Shown here one piece after another: positions 8,382-18,422 of a DNA stretch of 64,000 nt. The stretch comes from Legionella lansingensis (GTDB lineage: Bacteria > Pseudomonadota > Gammaproteobacteria > Legionellales > Legionellaceae). The notes below the pieces were generated by a model. That model saw nothing but the letters and a program-made list of their open reading frames with translations. It made no database searches and was not told the DNA's origin. Numbering within the stretch: position 1 is the stretch's first letter; every line of letters begins with the position of its first letter. The stretch lies in NCBI RefSeq assembly GCF_900187355.1, contig NZ_LT906451.1:1240501-1304500 (forward strand), written 5' to 3'. A program made the position numbers and the translations under genes.

Positions 8382-10231
8382 GATTTTGGTTCACTTTTTT
8401 TCAATTCAAAATAGGCATCTAGAACTTTGCGGGCAACGTTGGAAGCGGCGAAATCATTTTCAACAATGACTGCTATGGCTATTTCTGGATCTTCCACGGG
8501 TGCAAAGGCAATAAATAAGGAGTTATCTCTTAAATATTCAGGGATATCTTCGTACCGTGTTTTTTCATATTGACGGCCTCCGAATACCTGTGCTGTTCCT
8601 GTTTTAGCAGCAACGGAATAGGGTGCATTCCGGCCAAAACGGTAACCTGTTCCCTCATTACTAGTAATGACGGCACGCATACCTTCTGCGACAATATCCC
8701 AATAATTCTCATCTTTAAGTCGCATCGGATATTCTTCAAGAACCTGATAAACATGGGTTTCACCTTTGTCGCTTTGGACGGACTTAAGAAGCAAATGAGG
8801 GCGAAAGCGTCTTCCCTTTTGACTTAATGAAGCAGTGGCGTTTGCAAGTTGTAAAGGAGAAACTAACATAAAACCTTGGCCGATGGATGTTATCACGGTA
8901 TCTCCTGGATACCAGGCAACCCCTTTAGTTTGTGCCTTCCAACGTTTACTCGGGACCAAACCTGGAGCTTCTTCATTTAAGTCCACGTGGGTTAGCTGAC
9001 CAAAACCAAATTTCACCAACATGTCTTCAATGGCTGAAATGCCCATCTTATGTCCTAATTGATAAAAATAAGTATCACAGGAAACAGTGATAGCCCGTTT
9101 TAAATTGATTACTCCGTGACCTGTTTTTTTCCAATCACGGTAGGCATGGCTTACTCCGGGTAAACGGAACCATCCTGGATCATAAATACTATAACGTGCA
9201 TCAATCACGCCTTTTTCCAAACCAGCTAATCCCATAAAAGGCTTAATGGTTGAAGCGGGAGGATATAACCCTCTGACCGCACGGTTATACAGTGGCCTTT
9301 CTTTTGCATTCACCAGTTTTTGATAGTCAGAAGCAGTAATTCCATTAACAAAAATGTTTGGATCAAAGCTTGGTGAACTAACCATGGCAAGAATATCACC
9401 ATTTTTAGTGTTTATGGCGACGACAGCACCTCGCTTATTTGCTAGTGCTTCATAGGCTGCTCGCTGAAGGCGAGAGTCAACTGTTAAATAAAGCTTTTCA
9501 CCTGAAATAGGATTTTGTTTATTTATAATTCTTAAGGTTCGACCGCTAACATCGGTTTCAACCTGCTGATAGCCAACTTCGCCGTGTAAAATATTCTCAT
9601 AGAACCGTTCTATTCCGGCTTTGCCAATGAAATTGGTAGCTCGATAGTTGGTAGGATCAACTTGACGAAGTTCTTGTACATTAATACGTCCAACGTAACC
9701 TAGAACATGCGCCATTACCTCCCCTAAAGGATAAAAACGCATTAACCTTGCCTTAATATTGACTCCGGGGAACTGATATTGATTGCTGGCAAAGATAGCA
9801 ACTTCTTCTTGAGTAAGCTTAAGTTTTAGCGGAATAGGCACAAAGGAACGATTTTGTTTGCGGGTGCGATGAAAATTTTCCAGATCATCCTCAGTAATTG
9901 AAGGAAGCAATTTTTGTAATCTCTTTAGCGTCTGAGGCATATCTTTAACTCGCTCTGGAATAGTTTCCAAAACATAGACCGGGATATTTTCAGCTAATAC
10001 AACCCCATTTCTATCTAAAATAATTCCTCTCGGTGGTGCGATGGGAATAATGCTCATCTGATTTTTTAGTGATAGGGTTTGATAACGCTTATATTGAGAG
10101 ACCTGCAAGTAAGCGAGGCGCAAAACCAGGATAGAAGATAAAAAGAGGACTAAAGTTGCTAGCAAATTCAATCGAAAGCGTTGTATACGAGTGTCCACGC
10201 GATCTCTTCTGATGGATTTATTTAAACGCAT
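8378..10231 (-). CDS. mrdA: Penicillin-binding protein 2 (elongasome transpeptidase)
   Basis: PBP2 cross-links peptidoglycan during lateral wall growth. The 617-residue protein has one N-terminal membrane anchor (about residues 22-45, LLATLVLFLSSILVLRL). A class B dimerisation/pedestal region follows, then the transpeptidase domain. Active-site motifs are S327-T-I-K in PPASTIKPF, S-C-D in TVSCDTYFYQLG, and K-T-G in AAKTGTAQVFGG. The next gene, rodA, overlaps it by 4 bp. It follows rlmH with a 51-bp gap. Confidence 0.97.
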   Translation of the reverse strand: MRLNKSIRRDRVDTRIQRFRLNLLATLVLFLSSILVLRLAYLQVSQYKRYQTLSLKNQMSIIPIAPPRGIILDRNGVVLAENIPVYVLETIPERVKDMPQTLKRLQKLLPSITEDDLENFHRTRKQNRSFVPIPLKLKLTQEEVAIFASNQYQFPGVNIKARLMRFYPLGEVMAHVLGYVGRINVQELRQVDPTNYRATNFIGKAGIERFYENILHGEVGYQQVETDVSGRTLRIINKQNPISGEKLYLTVDSRLQRAAYEALANKRGAVVAINTKNGDILAMVSSPSFDPNIFVNGITASDYQKLVNAKERPLYNRAVRGLYPPASTIKPFMGLAGLEKGVIDARYSIYDPGWFRLPGVSHAYRDWKKTGHGVINLKRAITVSCDTYFYQLGHKMGISAIEDMLVKFGFGQLTHVDLNEEAPGLVPSKRWKAQTKGVAWYPGDTVITSIGQGFMLVSPLQLANATASLSQKGRRFRPHLLLKSVQSDKGETHVYQVLEEYPMRLKDENYWDIVAEGMRAVITSNEGTGYRFGRNAPYSVAAKTGTAQVFGGRQYEKTRYEDIPEYLRDNSLFIAFAPVEDPEIAIAVIVENDFAASNVARKVLDAYFELKKSEPKS

Positions 10232-10282
10232 ATCAATTGCTTTGTATTAAAGGGTAAAAATAATACATCTTATCTTAAAACC

Positions 10283-10753
10283 TCATTTATGATAAGGGTG
10301 GTGATGGAGAATAGACCAGGCGCGATAAAGGGCTTCTAATAAAACAATACGGACCAAAGGATGAGGGAGGGTTAATTTTGACAATGACCAGCGCTCATGA
10401 CTTTTTTGCAAAATGTCTGGACTCAAGCCTTCTGGGCCGCCAATAATGAAACATACATGACTTACTATCTGTTGCAGCTGTTGAATTTTTTGCGCCAACT
10501 GCTCGCTGCTAAATGCTTCTCCATTCATATCCAGCGCAATTATTCGAGCACTAGAAGGAATAGCAGCCTCAATCAATGCTGTTTCTTTATCCAGGATGCG
10601 TGCTAAATCGCTGGATTTCCCTCGCTTAGTTAGAGGAATTTCTATTAAGCTAAGGTTGGTATATTCTTGTATGCGTTTGGAAAACTCTGAAACGGCTTCC
10701 ATAACCCAACTTGGCATTTTGTTACCACAGGCGACTAGGGTAATTTTTAACAT
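10283..10753 (-). CDS. rlmH: 23S rRNA (pseudouridine1915-N3)-methyltransferase RlmH
   Basis: RlmH is a small SPOUT methyltransferase that modifies pseudouridine 1915 of 23S rRNA in assembled ribosomes. I chose the ATG at 10753 ([10 protein letters not shown]), giving 156 residues, the usual size. A longer reading from 10855 would add 34 residues unlike the family that are translated from a long inverted repeat. Family motifs are [26 protein letters not shown] and [23 protein letters not shown]. It lies between rsfS and mrdA in the conserved order. Confidence 0.96.
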   Translation of the reverse strand: MLKITLVACGNKMPSWVMEAVSEFSKRIQEYTNLSLIEIPLTKRGKSSDLARILDKETALIEAAIPSSARIIALDMNGEAFSSEQLAQKIQQLQQIVSHVCFIIGGPEGLSPDILQKSHERWSLSKLTLPHPLVRIVLLEALYRAWSILHHHPYHK

Positions 10754-10760
10754 ATATATG

Positions 10761-10897
10761 AGGTCTGTTGATATTTCGCTATCTTGAGCCAAAATGAGTT
10801 GATTGTCGAGCAACGCAGCATACATGAGAGTATGTGAGTAGTGAAGCAGAGACAATCAACTCATTTTGGCCAAGAGAGTAGAAATGTCAACAGACCT
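10761..10897. repeat. Long imperfect inverted repeat between rsfS and rlmH
   Basis: Two 47-bp arms (10761-10807 and 10851-10897) are inverse copies. They match over the outer ~11 bp (aggtctgttga) and the inner 20 bp (gccaaaatgagttgattgtc), with mismatches between. The 43-bp loop contains a smaller hairpin (catac...gtatg). The right arm ends inside the rsfS stop codon and the left arm ends 8 bp before the rlmH start. It could be an attenuator, an RNA processing site or a small palindromic mobile repeat. Confidence 0.8.
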
Positions 10898-11228
10898 ATT
10901 TAGGTGGGCTCTGCCAGAGACCTTCCAGATTATAAAAGGCGCGAACATCTGCTTGCATAACATGTAAAACAAAATCACCAAAATCAACCAACACCCATTC
11001 TCCGGTCTCAAGACCACTTTGACTAAGTGGAATCATCCCAAGTGTTTTCATTTTTTCGATGGTAAGTTCGGCGATTGCTTTGACGTGACGCGATGAGCGA
11101 CCGCTACAAATGATCATATAATCAGTTACCGAGGTTTGTTTTATTACATCAATAACGATGACATCAATTGCATGATTATCATCTAAGGATTTAACCAACT
11201 GTTTTAAAAGTGCAGGTTGCTCAGACAT
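10896..11228 (-). CDS. rsfS: Ribosomal silencing factor RsfS
   Basis: RsfS (YbeB/Iojap) binds L14 and blocks subunit joining when nutrients are short. The 110-residue length is normal. Family segments seen are ALLKQLVKSLDDNHAIDVIVIDV, DYMIICSGRSSRHVKAIAE and GEWVLVDFGDFVLHVMQADVRAFYNLEGLW. It is the first gene in this window of the conserved rsfS-rlmH-mrdA-rodA order. A long hairpin repeat separates it from rlmH. Confidence 0.96.
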   Translation of the reverse strand: MSEQPALLKQLVKSLDDNHAIDVIVIDVIKQTSVTDYMIICSGRSSRHVKAIAELTIEKMKTLGMIPLSQSGLETGEWVLVDFGDFVLHVMQADVRAFYNLEGLWQSPPK

Positions 11229-11365
11229 GGACGAGAAATACTCTTCAAAAGCGCAAGATGATAACAGTAATTAATAAAAGTCTCAAAGGATTGATGGGAT
11301 TTTGCGCCTCTGAGGATTGTATTCTTTGACCTTAATTGGCATCATCATTTATTGAACAATATAAT

Positions 11366-12319
11366 ATGGACTTTCTCATGTGCAGACTTTCGCTTGCCGG
11401 CCTGTCTTTGCTATTGGTGTCTACCATCCCAGCATTCTCATGTACAACCATCGATATGAACGCTGATCAGCATCATGTTGTTGCCAAAAGTATCGATTGG
11501 TCGTTGCGAGAAGGGATATTGGTTATTCATCCTCGCAATATGGAACATGAGGCCCGAGTTGATATGACGCATCTTAATCCTATCCGCTGGCGAAGTCTTT
11601 ATGGAAGTGTCTTGTTTCATGGAAATGATGATGGTCATCCTGGACCTGCTGTCGATGGTATGAATGAGAAGGGATTGAATGTCACTGTTATGATGTTGTC
11701 TCGTTCTGATTATGGCAAACAAGAAAATAAACCACAGTTAAATATGGGTATGTGGGCACAATATCTTCTTGAAAATTATCAATCCGTCACGGAGGCGATT
11801 TCTCACCTTGATGAATATCAACTATGGCCAGAGTCTTACCATGGTGATACCTTGAAATTTCACGTTTATTTGCATGATATTTCCGGGCATGAGGCGATTA
11901 TTGAATTTTTTCAAGGACAACCCTTAGTTTATCAGGACAATGAAATTGAGCATAAAGTATTAACCAACAATTTTTATTCTGATTCAATTGCTCAATTAAG
12001 CAAATACCAACTCTTTGGAGGAGTAGAGCTTTTACCTGGTGAATATGACTCTTATTCTCGATTTGTACGTGCAGCAGCGTTCAAGAAAAAACTATCTACG
12101 TATCAGGAAAATGACATGATAGGTTATGCCTTCGATGGTTTAGCAGCTGTTGCTAAGCCACCTGGTGAGCGCTCTCCAACACAAATCAGCATGGTATTCG
12201 ATTTGGATCAGAGGGTGTTATATTTCCATACCATAAACAACCCTATATTACAAAAAATTGATTTGAAGCAATATGATTTTGCTTCCTTAGAAAGCCCGAT
12301 TTATTTGAATGTGTTTTAG
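11366..12319 (+). CDS. Exported linear amide C-N hydrolase, choloylglycine hydrolase family
   Basis: This is an Ntn-hydrolase of the bile-salt-hydrolase/penicillin V acylase group, which cleaves linear amide bonds. A signal peptide (MDFLMCRLSLAGLSLLLVSTIPAFS) ends directly before CTTIDM; cleavage there would expose the nucleophilic N-terminal Cys. Other features are VAKSIDWSL, DGMNEKGLNVTVM (the second Asn/Asp region) and LTNNFYSD. I prefer the ATG at 11366 over a TTG 30 bp upstream because it begins the signal peptide; an ATG at 11378 is also possible. The substrate is unknown: bile acids, N-acyl amino acids or acyl-homoserine lactones are known for the family. No operon partner is evident. 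Confidence 0.87.
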   Translation: MDFLMCRLSLAGLSLLLVSTIPAFSCTTIDMNADQHHVVAKSIDWSLREGILVIHPRNMEHEARVDMTHLNPIRWRSLYGSVLFHGNDDGHPGPAVDGMNEKGLNVTVMMLSRSDYGKQENKPQLNMGMWAQYLLENYQSVTEAISHLDEYQLWPESYHGDTLKFHVYLHDISGHEAIIEFFQGQPLVYQDNEIEHKVLTNNFYSDSIAQLSKYQLFGGVELLPGEYDSYSRFVRAAAFKKKLSTYQENDMIGYAFDGLAAVAKPPGERSPTQISMVFDLDQRVLYFHTINNPILQKIDLKQYDFASLESPIYLNVF

Positions 12320-12403
12320 GTGTTGTTGACAACCCCGATCAAACTTTCAAAATGAAATTTTAGGCTAGACTTGAGGCAAGACCTCTATTTTAAGGGCAAC
12401 AAC

Positions 12404-13054
12404 ATGCCTAAATTGAACAGGATAGTTCTCAGTCTCTCTATTTTTCTTTTTGTAGGAATTTTGCAAGCAGCGGCAATTGATGTAAACAAGTTAATCAAAG
12501 TAACTAAAGAAAATAACCCTAAGTGTATAATTTATTACTATTACAAAAATGAATTATATTGCAGTACTTCGGCTTTAAGTTCTGGGAAACCGGATCCACA
12601 AATCGTAAATTATGAAACACAAGCAATTATTTTTGATGATCGCCCTTGGCAAGCAGCTTGGGGACAAAAGACTGATACAATCACTACAGTTGAATATGTC
12701 CCTGCAGGTGAGAATGTTGAAAATTGGAATGAGTTGATCACCAGTCAATTTATCAGTGGTCTTAAGGATAAAATAACTCCTCTACAATTCAGTGAGCGAG
12801 TGATTCAATCTTTGCAGCAACTCGGATTTAAACCTGAAATTACCTTTTTTGAAAAGTCACCTAATCGGGTAATCTTTGAATTTCGCATCACCGAACCACA
12901 AAATGTAATGCAGGATGAATTACAAATGATAACTAAAGGGCAGAATGGTTTATACATCCTGCACTATGTGATTAAAACATCTAATATGGGTGAAGATAAC
13001 AGAAGAAAATGGCTAAAAAACTTGCAAGCTAGCAAGCCAATCGAATCCCAGTAA
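12404..13054 (+). CDS. Exported protein of unknown function
   Basis: I do not recognise this 216-residue protein. It starts at the ATG at 12404, seven bases after an AAGGG ribosome binding site. An N-terminal signal peptide runs to about residue 23 (KLNRIVLSLSIFLFVGILQAAA). The mature part has two Cys (KCIIYYYYKNELYC) that could form a disulfide, and FDDRPWQAAWGQKTDTITTVEYVPAGENVENW, a pattern seen in small Legionella periplasmic proteins. It lies 84 bp after the Ntn hydrolase on the same strand, so co-transcription is possible. The product is probably periplasmic. Confidence 0.7.
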   Translation: MPKLNRIVLSLSIFLFVGILQAAAIDVNKLIKVTKENNPKCIIYYYYKNELYCSTSALSSGKPDPQIVNYETQAIIFDDRPWQAAWGQKTDTITTVEYVPAGENVENWNELITSQFISGLKDKITPLQFSERVIQSLQQLGFKPEITFFEKSPNRVIFEFRITEPQNVMQDELQMITKGQNGLYILHYVIKTSNMGEDNRRKWLKNLQASKPIESQ

Positions 13055-13091
13055 GAATGAGATTGAGGGCAAGCTGCAATTGATACGTTAT

Positions 13092-13553
13092 TTACATGCC
13101 TTCTTGCATGCGCTTCATTACTTCTTCTTCTGACACATCTTCAATATGTGTGGATATATGCCATTTGTGACCGAAGGGATCTTCAATGGTACCGTTGCGA
13201 TCCCCATAGAATCGATCTTCCACGTTCTGAGTTAATTTAGCCCCATGTTTAATGGCTTGATTAACGATAGCATCCACATCTTTAACATAGAGATGGATAC
13301 CTACAGGGGAACCGCCATAGGCACTTGGAGCTTTAGCATCCATATCAGGACATTCATCGGCTAACATGAATTTTGATTCACCAATGGTTAATTCTGCATG
13401 ACCAACGCTATTATTAGGACCTGGCATGCACATCAGCTCTTTAGCGCCGAAGACGGCTTTATAAAATTCAATGGCCTTAGCTGCGTTTTTAACAATGAGG
13501 TAGGGCGTAATAGTAGCGTATCCTTCGGGTAAGTAGAAAACATTTTTTGTCAT
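13092..13553 (-). CDS. VOC superfamily protein (PhnB/glyoxalase-like)
   Basis: This 153-residue protein has the vicinal-oxygen-chelate fold found in PhnB-like and glyoxalase/bleomycin-resistance proteins. Typical strings are YATITPYLIVKNAAKAIEFYKAVFGAKE, HAELTIGESKFMLAD and a closing DPFGHKWHISTHIEDV with the metal-side His. I start at the ATG at 13553 because AGGAG lies at the right distance; the ATG two codons earlier is too close to it. The reaction is unknown. It is downstream of an MFS transporter gene on the same strand, 48 bp away. Confidence 0.85.
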   Translation of the reverse strand: MTKNVFYLPEGYATITPYLIVKNAAKAIEFYKAVFGAKELMCMPGPNNSVGHAELTIGESKFMLADECPDMDAKAPSAYGGSPVGIHLYVKDVDAIVNQAIKHGAKLTQNVEDRFYGDRNGTIEDPFGHKWHISTHIEDVSEEEVMKRMQEGM

Positions 13554-13601
13554 TATCATTCTCCTATGGTTAAAGCCTTTCAATAATAGCAAGGTTGTTG
13601 G

Positions 13602-14861
13602 TTAGTGCACTTTTGGAGACTTACCAGAACGATTTGAACGTTTCACAACAGCAAGAACGAGTGCACTCCCTGCCAAACCAAGAACAGCTAATAACATAGG
13701 GAGTGTCGCTCCAACTTGAGCGATGACCCCAGTAAAAATTGAGGTTAATCCGAAGCAAAGAGCCATAATGGATCCAGTGACACCCATTACCCAGCCCTGT
13801 TCATCTTCACTTACTTGGTTGGAAAAAATGGCTAGTATCACAGAGTAAGCAACAGAGAGGCTGATGCCGATGCAAAATGTTGCAACCCATGCAACCCATT
13901 CTAGGGGAATGAGCAAAGTTATCAATACAGACGCGGCTGTAGCGAGTAAACCAATGATAACAATCGAGTCATAAGCATAGCGTTTTGTACAATAATCAAC
14001 GACGTAGCCGCAGCCAATACTAAAACCTAAACCCATGACAGCGAGGAAAAAAGAGTTCCCCAAGGCCGAATAATGATAAACTTGAAACAAGTAAAGCGAG
14101 ATAAAAGAGAAATAATTCGACCAGCCAAATATCATAATCAATAATACCAGTGAATATCGTTCAATTGCGGGGTGTTTAAAGGCTGAGATAAAAATATGGA
14201 TAGCATGATGCCATCTTATTTTGATTTTTTCGTGCGCCTTGGTAAATGTTTCTGAGAAAAAACAATAGAGAAGAAGAGCATTTACAAAGGCTAAAATAGC
14301 AGCAAAGTACAAGGGCGTTGAAAAGCTAAACCAGCTTACTAGACGGTGATCAGATAATAGTCCGCCAAAAATAGGTCCAAAGACAAAGCCCAATGAGACA
14401 GAAAGTAAAATAAGTCCAATATTCCTTGCTTTATGTTCTTCACTACTTACGTCAACAATGGCTGCTTGTGCGATAGGCTGACTGCCAGAAGTAAATCCAG
14501 CAATGATCCTACCTATTAGGAGTAACCAAAAATTGTGAAAGACGATTGCGATGGCTGAGAGAAGATAGCCTAGAAAGGCACCAACGAGGCAAATCATTAA
14601 TGATTTTTTCCTACCAACACTGTCCGATAAATCTCCCAGAATGGCTGCACCAAAGAACCAGCAAATCATAAAAATGCCTATGGTTAAACCATAATAAAAA
14701 TCGCGCAGCCCGAGGCTAAGCTCGGGCGGGAAAAAACCTGACTGAGGCTCAACCAGGATGGTATTTAAGATTGGAAACAATAGACCTAAACCCATTCCAT
14801 CAATAAATAACACTAGAAAGAGAGGGAGGATTGATCTTAAGGATTTCGCCTGAGTCATCAT
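13602..14861 (-). CDS. Major facilitator superfamily transporter (drug-efflux-like)
   Basis: This 419-residue protein has about 12 membrane segments and the MFS motif A in loop 2-3 (GDLSDSVGRKKSLM). The N-terminal part (PLFLVLFIDGMGLGLLFPIL) and GRIIAGFTSGSQPIAQAAIVDVS are close to the TCR/multidrug DHA1 group of proton antiporters, so efflux of a small compound is the most likely role. The tail is basic (KRSNRSGKSPKVH). The VOC gene follows 48 bp later and may be co-transcribed. The substrate cannot be read from the sequence. Confidence 0.85.
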   Translation of the reverse strand: MMTQAKSLRSILPLFLVLFIDGMGLGLLFPILNTILVEPQSGFFPPELSLGLRDFYYGLTIGIFMICWFFGAAILGDLSDSVGRKKSLMICLVGAFLGYLLSAIAIVFHNFWLLLIGRIIAGFTSGSQPIAQAAIVDVSSEEHKARNIGLILLSVSLGFVFGPIFGGLLSDHRLVSWFSFSTPLYFAAILAFVNALLLYCFFSETFTKAHEKIKIRWHHAIHIFISAFKHPAIERYSLVLLIMIFGWSNYFSFISLYLFQVYHYSALGNSFFLAVMGLGFSIGCGYVVDYCTKRYAYDSIVIIGLLATAASVLITLLIPLEWVAWVATFCIGISLSVAYSVILAIFSNQVSEDEQGWVMGVTGSIMALCFGLTSIFTGVIAQVGATLPMLLAVLGLAGSALVLAVVKRSNRSGKSPKVH

Positions 14862-14930
14862 TCTTACCTGAAATTAAGTCGGGCGATGATGGCATATCTA
14901 CCGCTACCCGTCAATTTAAGTGGCTAAGAT

Positions 14931-15094
14931 GGGTGTTGATTAAAAGTGCGGTTTTCTTGGCCGACGCTCCGCGTCTTGACCGCGGGGTCCAATGAGTCTT
15001 CAAGATCACTGGATCCCGCGGTCAAGCCGCGGGACATCGAGAATTATTGAGAATAAAACCTTAAATTAAAAAAACCGCACTTTTAATCGCACCC
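14931..15094. repeat. Nested palindromic element, MITE-like
   Basis: The outer arms at 14931-14955 and 15071-15094 are inverse copies (GATTAAAAGTGCGGTTTT is shared). Inside, gaccgcggggtcc (14978-14990) pairs with ggatcccgcggtc (15011-15023). The GC-rich core contrasts with the AT-rich genome. It lies just downstream of the peptide transporter gene and upstream of the MFS gene, so it may end or separate their transcripts. Confidence 0.8.
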
Positions 15095-15111
15095 GATTAA
15101 TACGAGTAGGA

Positions 15112-16626
15112 TTAAGATTGACTGTGTGAATTGGGTAATGGGTCTTCAGCATGCCCAATTAACAACGATTTAATCGTGCGGTTTAAAATTAAACATACGA
15201 TAGTCGCTACTACGAGAATTAACAAAAGTTGTGTAAACGTGTGGGTATAGTGCGCCTTTAATTGCAAAATGGACAATTCCTCTGGCTTAATGGCAGTCAA
15301 AGTGGCTAATTTTCCTGATAAAAATGCCCCGATCCCTAAAGAGACAAAAAAGATACCCATCATTGTACTAACTTTTTTACGGCTTGCCAGCACAGTAATG
15401 GCTGCCAAACCCACAGGAGATAATAATAGTTCGGCGATCGAGATAAGCAGATAAGTAGGGATAAAATAAAGAGGCGACAGTAACCCTGTTCCTTGGCTAA
15501 TATGGCACACCAAAGTGATTAATATGTATGCAAGGGTAATAAAGAGCATTGCAAAAACAAACTTATTCCCGGTTCTTATTCCACTGTGAACAGAACTTAA
15601 TTGCTGCTTACTACGTGATAGAAAATAACCAAAAAGGATCATTCCAATGCTTTGAACTGTCACATAATAGGGCGGAGGAAAGAGTACCCCAAACAATTTG
15701 GGCTCAACGACCCGAGATATAAACAAAGTCAACGAAAGAAACATTTGAAAATAGAAAGCCCAAAACATGACTGAGATGATACAAAGCAAACCAATAACGA
15801 ATGTTTGTCTGGCTTGTTTTGGGGTTTCTCTTTTTACGACATCAATTAAATAGAGTAAAGAAAGTAGAATAACTCCACCAAAAGCAATGTCAGCAAGTGC
15901 TGTATAGTGAAGGATGAGAAATGCTGCTGACCATAAGACGATGACTGCAAGAAGTGCTTTGATTGCCTTGGGAAGCGTTAATTCAGAAGGGTGATAATCA
16001 GCAATCTTATAGCGATGAACGCCAAATGCAAAAACAGCAAAGGCAATAACCATACCAAAAGCGGCGCTAGCAAAGGCGACTGACCAACCAAAATAGTAAT
16101 TAAGCTGACTTGGAATGGTTGTACCTAAAATGATCCCTGTTGTTATCCCCATATAAAAAATAGTAAATCCACTCTCACGACGAGGAGAATTCTCTGGATA
16201 TTCATTACCCAATAAAGAAGAAATGTTTGGTTTCAATAAACCTGTACCCACTGCAACCCCTGCTAACGCAGCGATTAAAGCAATATCGGAGGTTAATATA
16301 AAGAGGGACAAATAACTAAAAAATAAAAACACTGCTCCCGTTAGAATGGCTCTTTTTTGTCCAAGTAAGTGATCAGCTATCCAGCCACCAATGACTGGAG
16401 AAAGATAGGTGAGTGCTGTAAATGTACCAACTAACGTGTAAACTCGCTCATCATGCCATTTAAATTGGAATGCTAAGTAAAGGGCCAATAGGGTTTGTAC
16501 GACATAAAAACCATATCTTTCCCACATTTCCGTTGCGAAAAATACAGCTAATGAGGATGGATGCTTTACATGTTGGTCGTGCACGGTAAATTTAGGGTTT
16601 AAAAAAACATTACAACAGTCTAACAC
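15112..16626 (-). CDS. POT-family proton-dependent oligopeptide transporter
   Basis: This 504-residue inner-membrane protein belongs to the POT/PTR family, which imports di- and tripeptides with protons. The N-terminal signature is present as EMWERYGFYVVQTLL (a variant of the ExxERxxYY motif), followed by GGWIADHLLGQKRAIL and GTGLLKPNISSLLG. About 14 membrane segments can be counted. The assigned start is a GTG at 16626; an internal GTG 15 codons later (VHDQHVKHPS) would give a more typical N-terminus, and neither has a good ribosome binding site. Legionella depends on amino acids and peptides as carbon source, so the role fits. The gene is divergent from hutU. Confidence 0.92.
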   Translation of the reverse strand: MLDCCNVFLNPKFTVHDQHVKHPSSLAVFFATEMWERYGFYVVQTLLALYLAFQFKWHDERVYTLVGTFTALTYLSPVIGGWIADHLLGQKRAILTGAVFLFFSYLSLFILTSDIALIAALAGVAVGTGLLKPNISSLLGNEYPENSPRRESGFTIFYMGITTGIILGTTIPSQLNYYFGWSVAFASAAFGMVIAFAVFAFGVHRYKIADYHPSELTLPKAIKALLAVIVLWSAAFLILHYTALADIAFGGVILLSLLYLIDVVKRETPKQARQTFVIGLLCIISVMFWAFYFQMFLSLTLFISRVVEPKLFGVLFPPPYYVTVQSIGMILFGYFLSRSKQQLSSVHSGIRTGNKFVFAMLFITLAYILITLVCHISQGTGLLSPLYFIPTYLLISIAELLLSPVGLAAITVLASRKKVSTMMGIFFVSLGIGAFLSGKLATLTAIKPEELSILQLKAHYTHTFTQLLLILVVATIVCLILNRTIKSLLIGHAEDPLPNSHSQS

Positions 16627-16736
16627 GTTGTCATTAATTTTGACAGTATGTTGTTATGTTTTAACGTTCACGCCAAGTATTCTCTAGTGTATGATAGCTA
16701 GGGACGTTCCCTATCAAATCCTGGGATGGAGAAGTG

Positions 16737-18422
16737 ATGAGAGAAAATAATAAAAAGCGTCATATTAGAGCGAATAGAGGAACTCAATTAGAAGCTAAAA
16801 ACTGGCTTAGTGAAGCCGCTCTGCGCATGCTATGCAATAATTTGGATCCTGATGTAGCGGAAGCACCAGAAGAACTCATTGTGTATGGTGGTATTGGTCG
16901 GGCAGCACGGAATTGGGCTTCCTTTGACAAAATTGTTGAGGTTTTAAAGAAGCTTGAGAACAATCAAACCCTACTTATTCAATCTGGCAAACCTGTGGGC
17001 GTGTTCCCCTCTCACGAAGACGCACCGCGTGTATTGATTGCCAATTCGAATTTAGTCCCTCATTGGGCTAACTGGGAACATTTTAATGAGTTGGATAAAA
17101 AAGGACTCATGATGTATGGTCAAATGACCGCCGGTAGTTGGATTTATATTGGTTCGCAAGGTATTGTTCAAGGTACATTTGAGACCTTTGGGGCTTGTGG
17201 AAAAAAGCATTATCAGGGCGATCTGTCGGGTCAATGGATTTTAACAGCAGGACTTGGTGGAATGGGCGGGGCACAACCTTTAGCTGCGGTTATGGCTGGT
17301 ACCAGCCTGCTAGCTGTTGAATGCGATCCAGCACGGTTAGAAAAACGGTTAAAAACCCATTACCTTGATCGCTATACAAAGAATCTTGATGAAGCCTTGG
17401 AGTGGATTAATGAATCTTGTCAGCAGAAGAAGCCTTTATCGGTAGGACTTCTGGGTAATGCTGCCGAAATTTATCCTGAACTTGTTCGCCGGAATGTGAG
17501 GCCTTCTATCGTTACTGATCAGACAAGTGCTCATGACCCCTTAAATGGCTATTTACCCCTAGGTTGGTCATTAGCCGAAGCGGCACAGATGAGAAAAACA
17601 GCACCGCAAAAAGTAATTGATGCCGCCAAGAAGTCAATGGCCAAGCAAGTTGAAGCAATGTTAGCTTTCTACCATTTAGGTATTCCTGTATTTGACTATG
17701 GCAATAATATTCGCCAAATGGCTTTTGAAGAAGGAGTGAGTGAAGCCTTTACGATTCCAGGCTTTGTTCAAAGTTATATCCGCCCATTATTTTGTGAGGG
17801 TATTGGTCCATTTCGTTGGGTGGCTTTGTCAGGAGATCCTGAAGATATCTATGCCACAGATGAGAGAGTCAAAGCCTTAATGCCAGATGATAAACATTTG
17901 CATCGTTGGCTTAATTTGGCGCGAGAGAGAATTGTCTTTCAAGGATTACCTGCCAGGATATGTTGGGTAGGTTTAAAAGACCGAGCACGATTGGCCCTGG
18001 CTTTTAATGATATGGTAAAAAACAAAGAAGTGAAGGCGCCGATTGTCATTGGCCGCGATCATCTTGATTCTGGATCCGTAGCTAGCCCAAACCGCGAAAC
18101 AGAAGGGATGTTGGACGGTAGTGATGCAGTCTCAGATTGGCCCCTGTTAAATGCTTTATTAAACTGTGCCAGTGGTGCTACTTGGGTTAGTATTCATCAC
18201 GGCGGTGGTGTTGGGTTAGGATTTTCTCAACATGCAGGAATGGTTATTGTTGCTGATGGTACAGACAAGGCAGCAATGCGGCTTAAACGGGTGCTTCACA
18301 ATGATCCAGCAACAGGGGTAATGCGTCATGCTGATGCGGGCTATGCATTAGCAAAAGAATGTGCAGAAGCGAATGGATTATGGCTACCTATGGAATCGAT
18401 TGGAGAACCAAAGAATGGTTGA
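16737..18422 (+). CDS. hutU: Urocanate hydratase
   Basis: Urocanase converts urocanate to imidazolone propionate with tightly bound NAD+, the second step of histidine catabolism. The protein is 561 residues, the usual length. Typical stretches are [28 protein letters not shown] (NAD site), [16 protein letters not shown], and near the end [27 protein letters not shown] chose the ATG at 16737 over the GTG one codon before it because of GGAG at 16728-16731. Its end overlaps hutH by 8 bp. A small palindrome (TAGGGACGTTCCCTA, 16699-16713) lies just upstream. Confidence 0.97.
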   Translation: MRENNKKRHIRANRGTQLEAKNWLSEAALRMLCNNLDPDVAEAPEELIVYGGIGRAARNWASFDKIVEVLKKLENNQTLLIQSGKPVGVFPSHEDAPRVLIANSNLVPHWANWEHFNELDKKGLMMYGQMTAGSWIYIGSQGIVQGTFETFGACGKKHYQGDLSGQWILTAGLGGMGGAQPLAAVMAGTSLLAVECDPARLEKRLKTHYLDRYTKNLDEALEWINESCQQKKPLSVGLLGNAAEIYPELVRRNVRPSIVTDQTSAHDPLNGYLPLGWSLAEAAQMRKTAPQKVIDAAKKSMAKQVEAMLAFYHLGIPVFDYGNNIRQMAFEEGVSEAFTIPGFVQSYIRPLFCEGIGPFRWVALSGDPEDIYATDERVKALMPDDKHLHRWLNLARERIVFQGLPARICWVGLKDRARLALAFNDMVKNKEVKAPIVIGRDHLDSGSVASPNRETEGMLDGSDAVSDWPLLNALLNCASGATWVSIHHGGGVGLGFSQHAGMVIVADGTDKAAMRLKRVLHNDPATGVMRHADAGYALAKECAEANGLWLPMESIGEPKNG

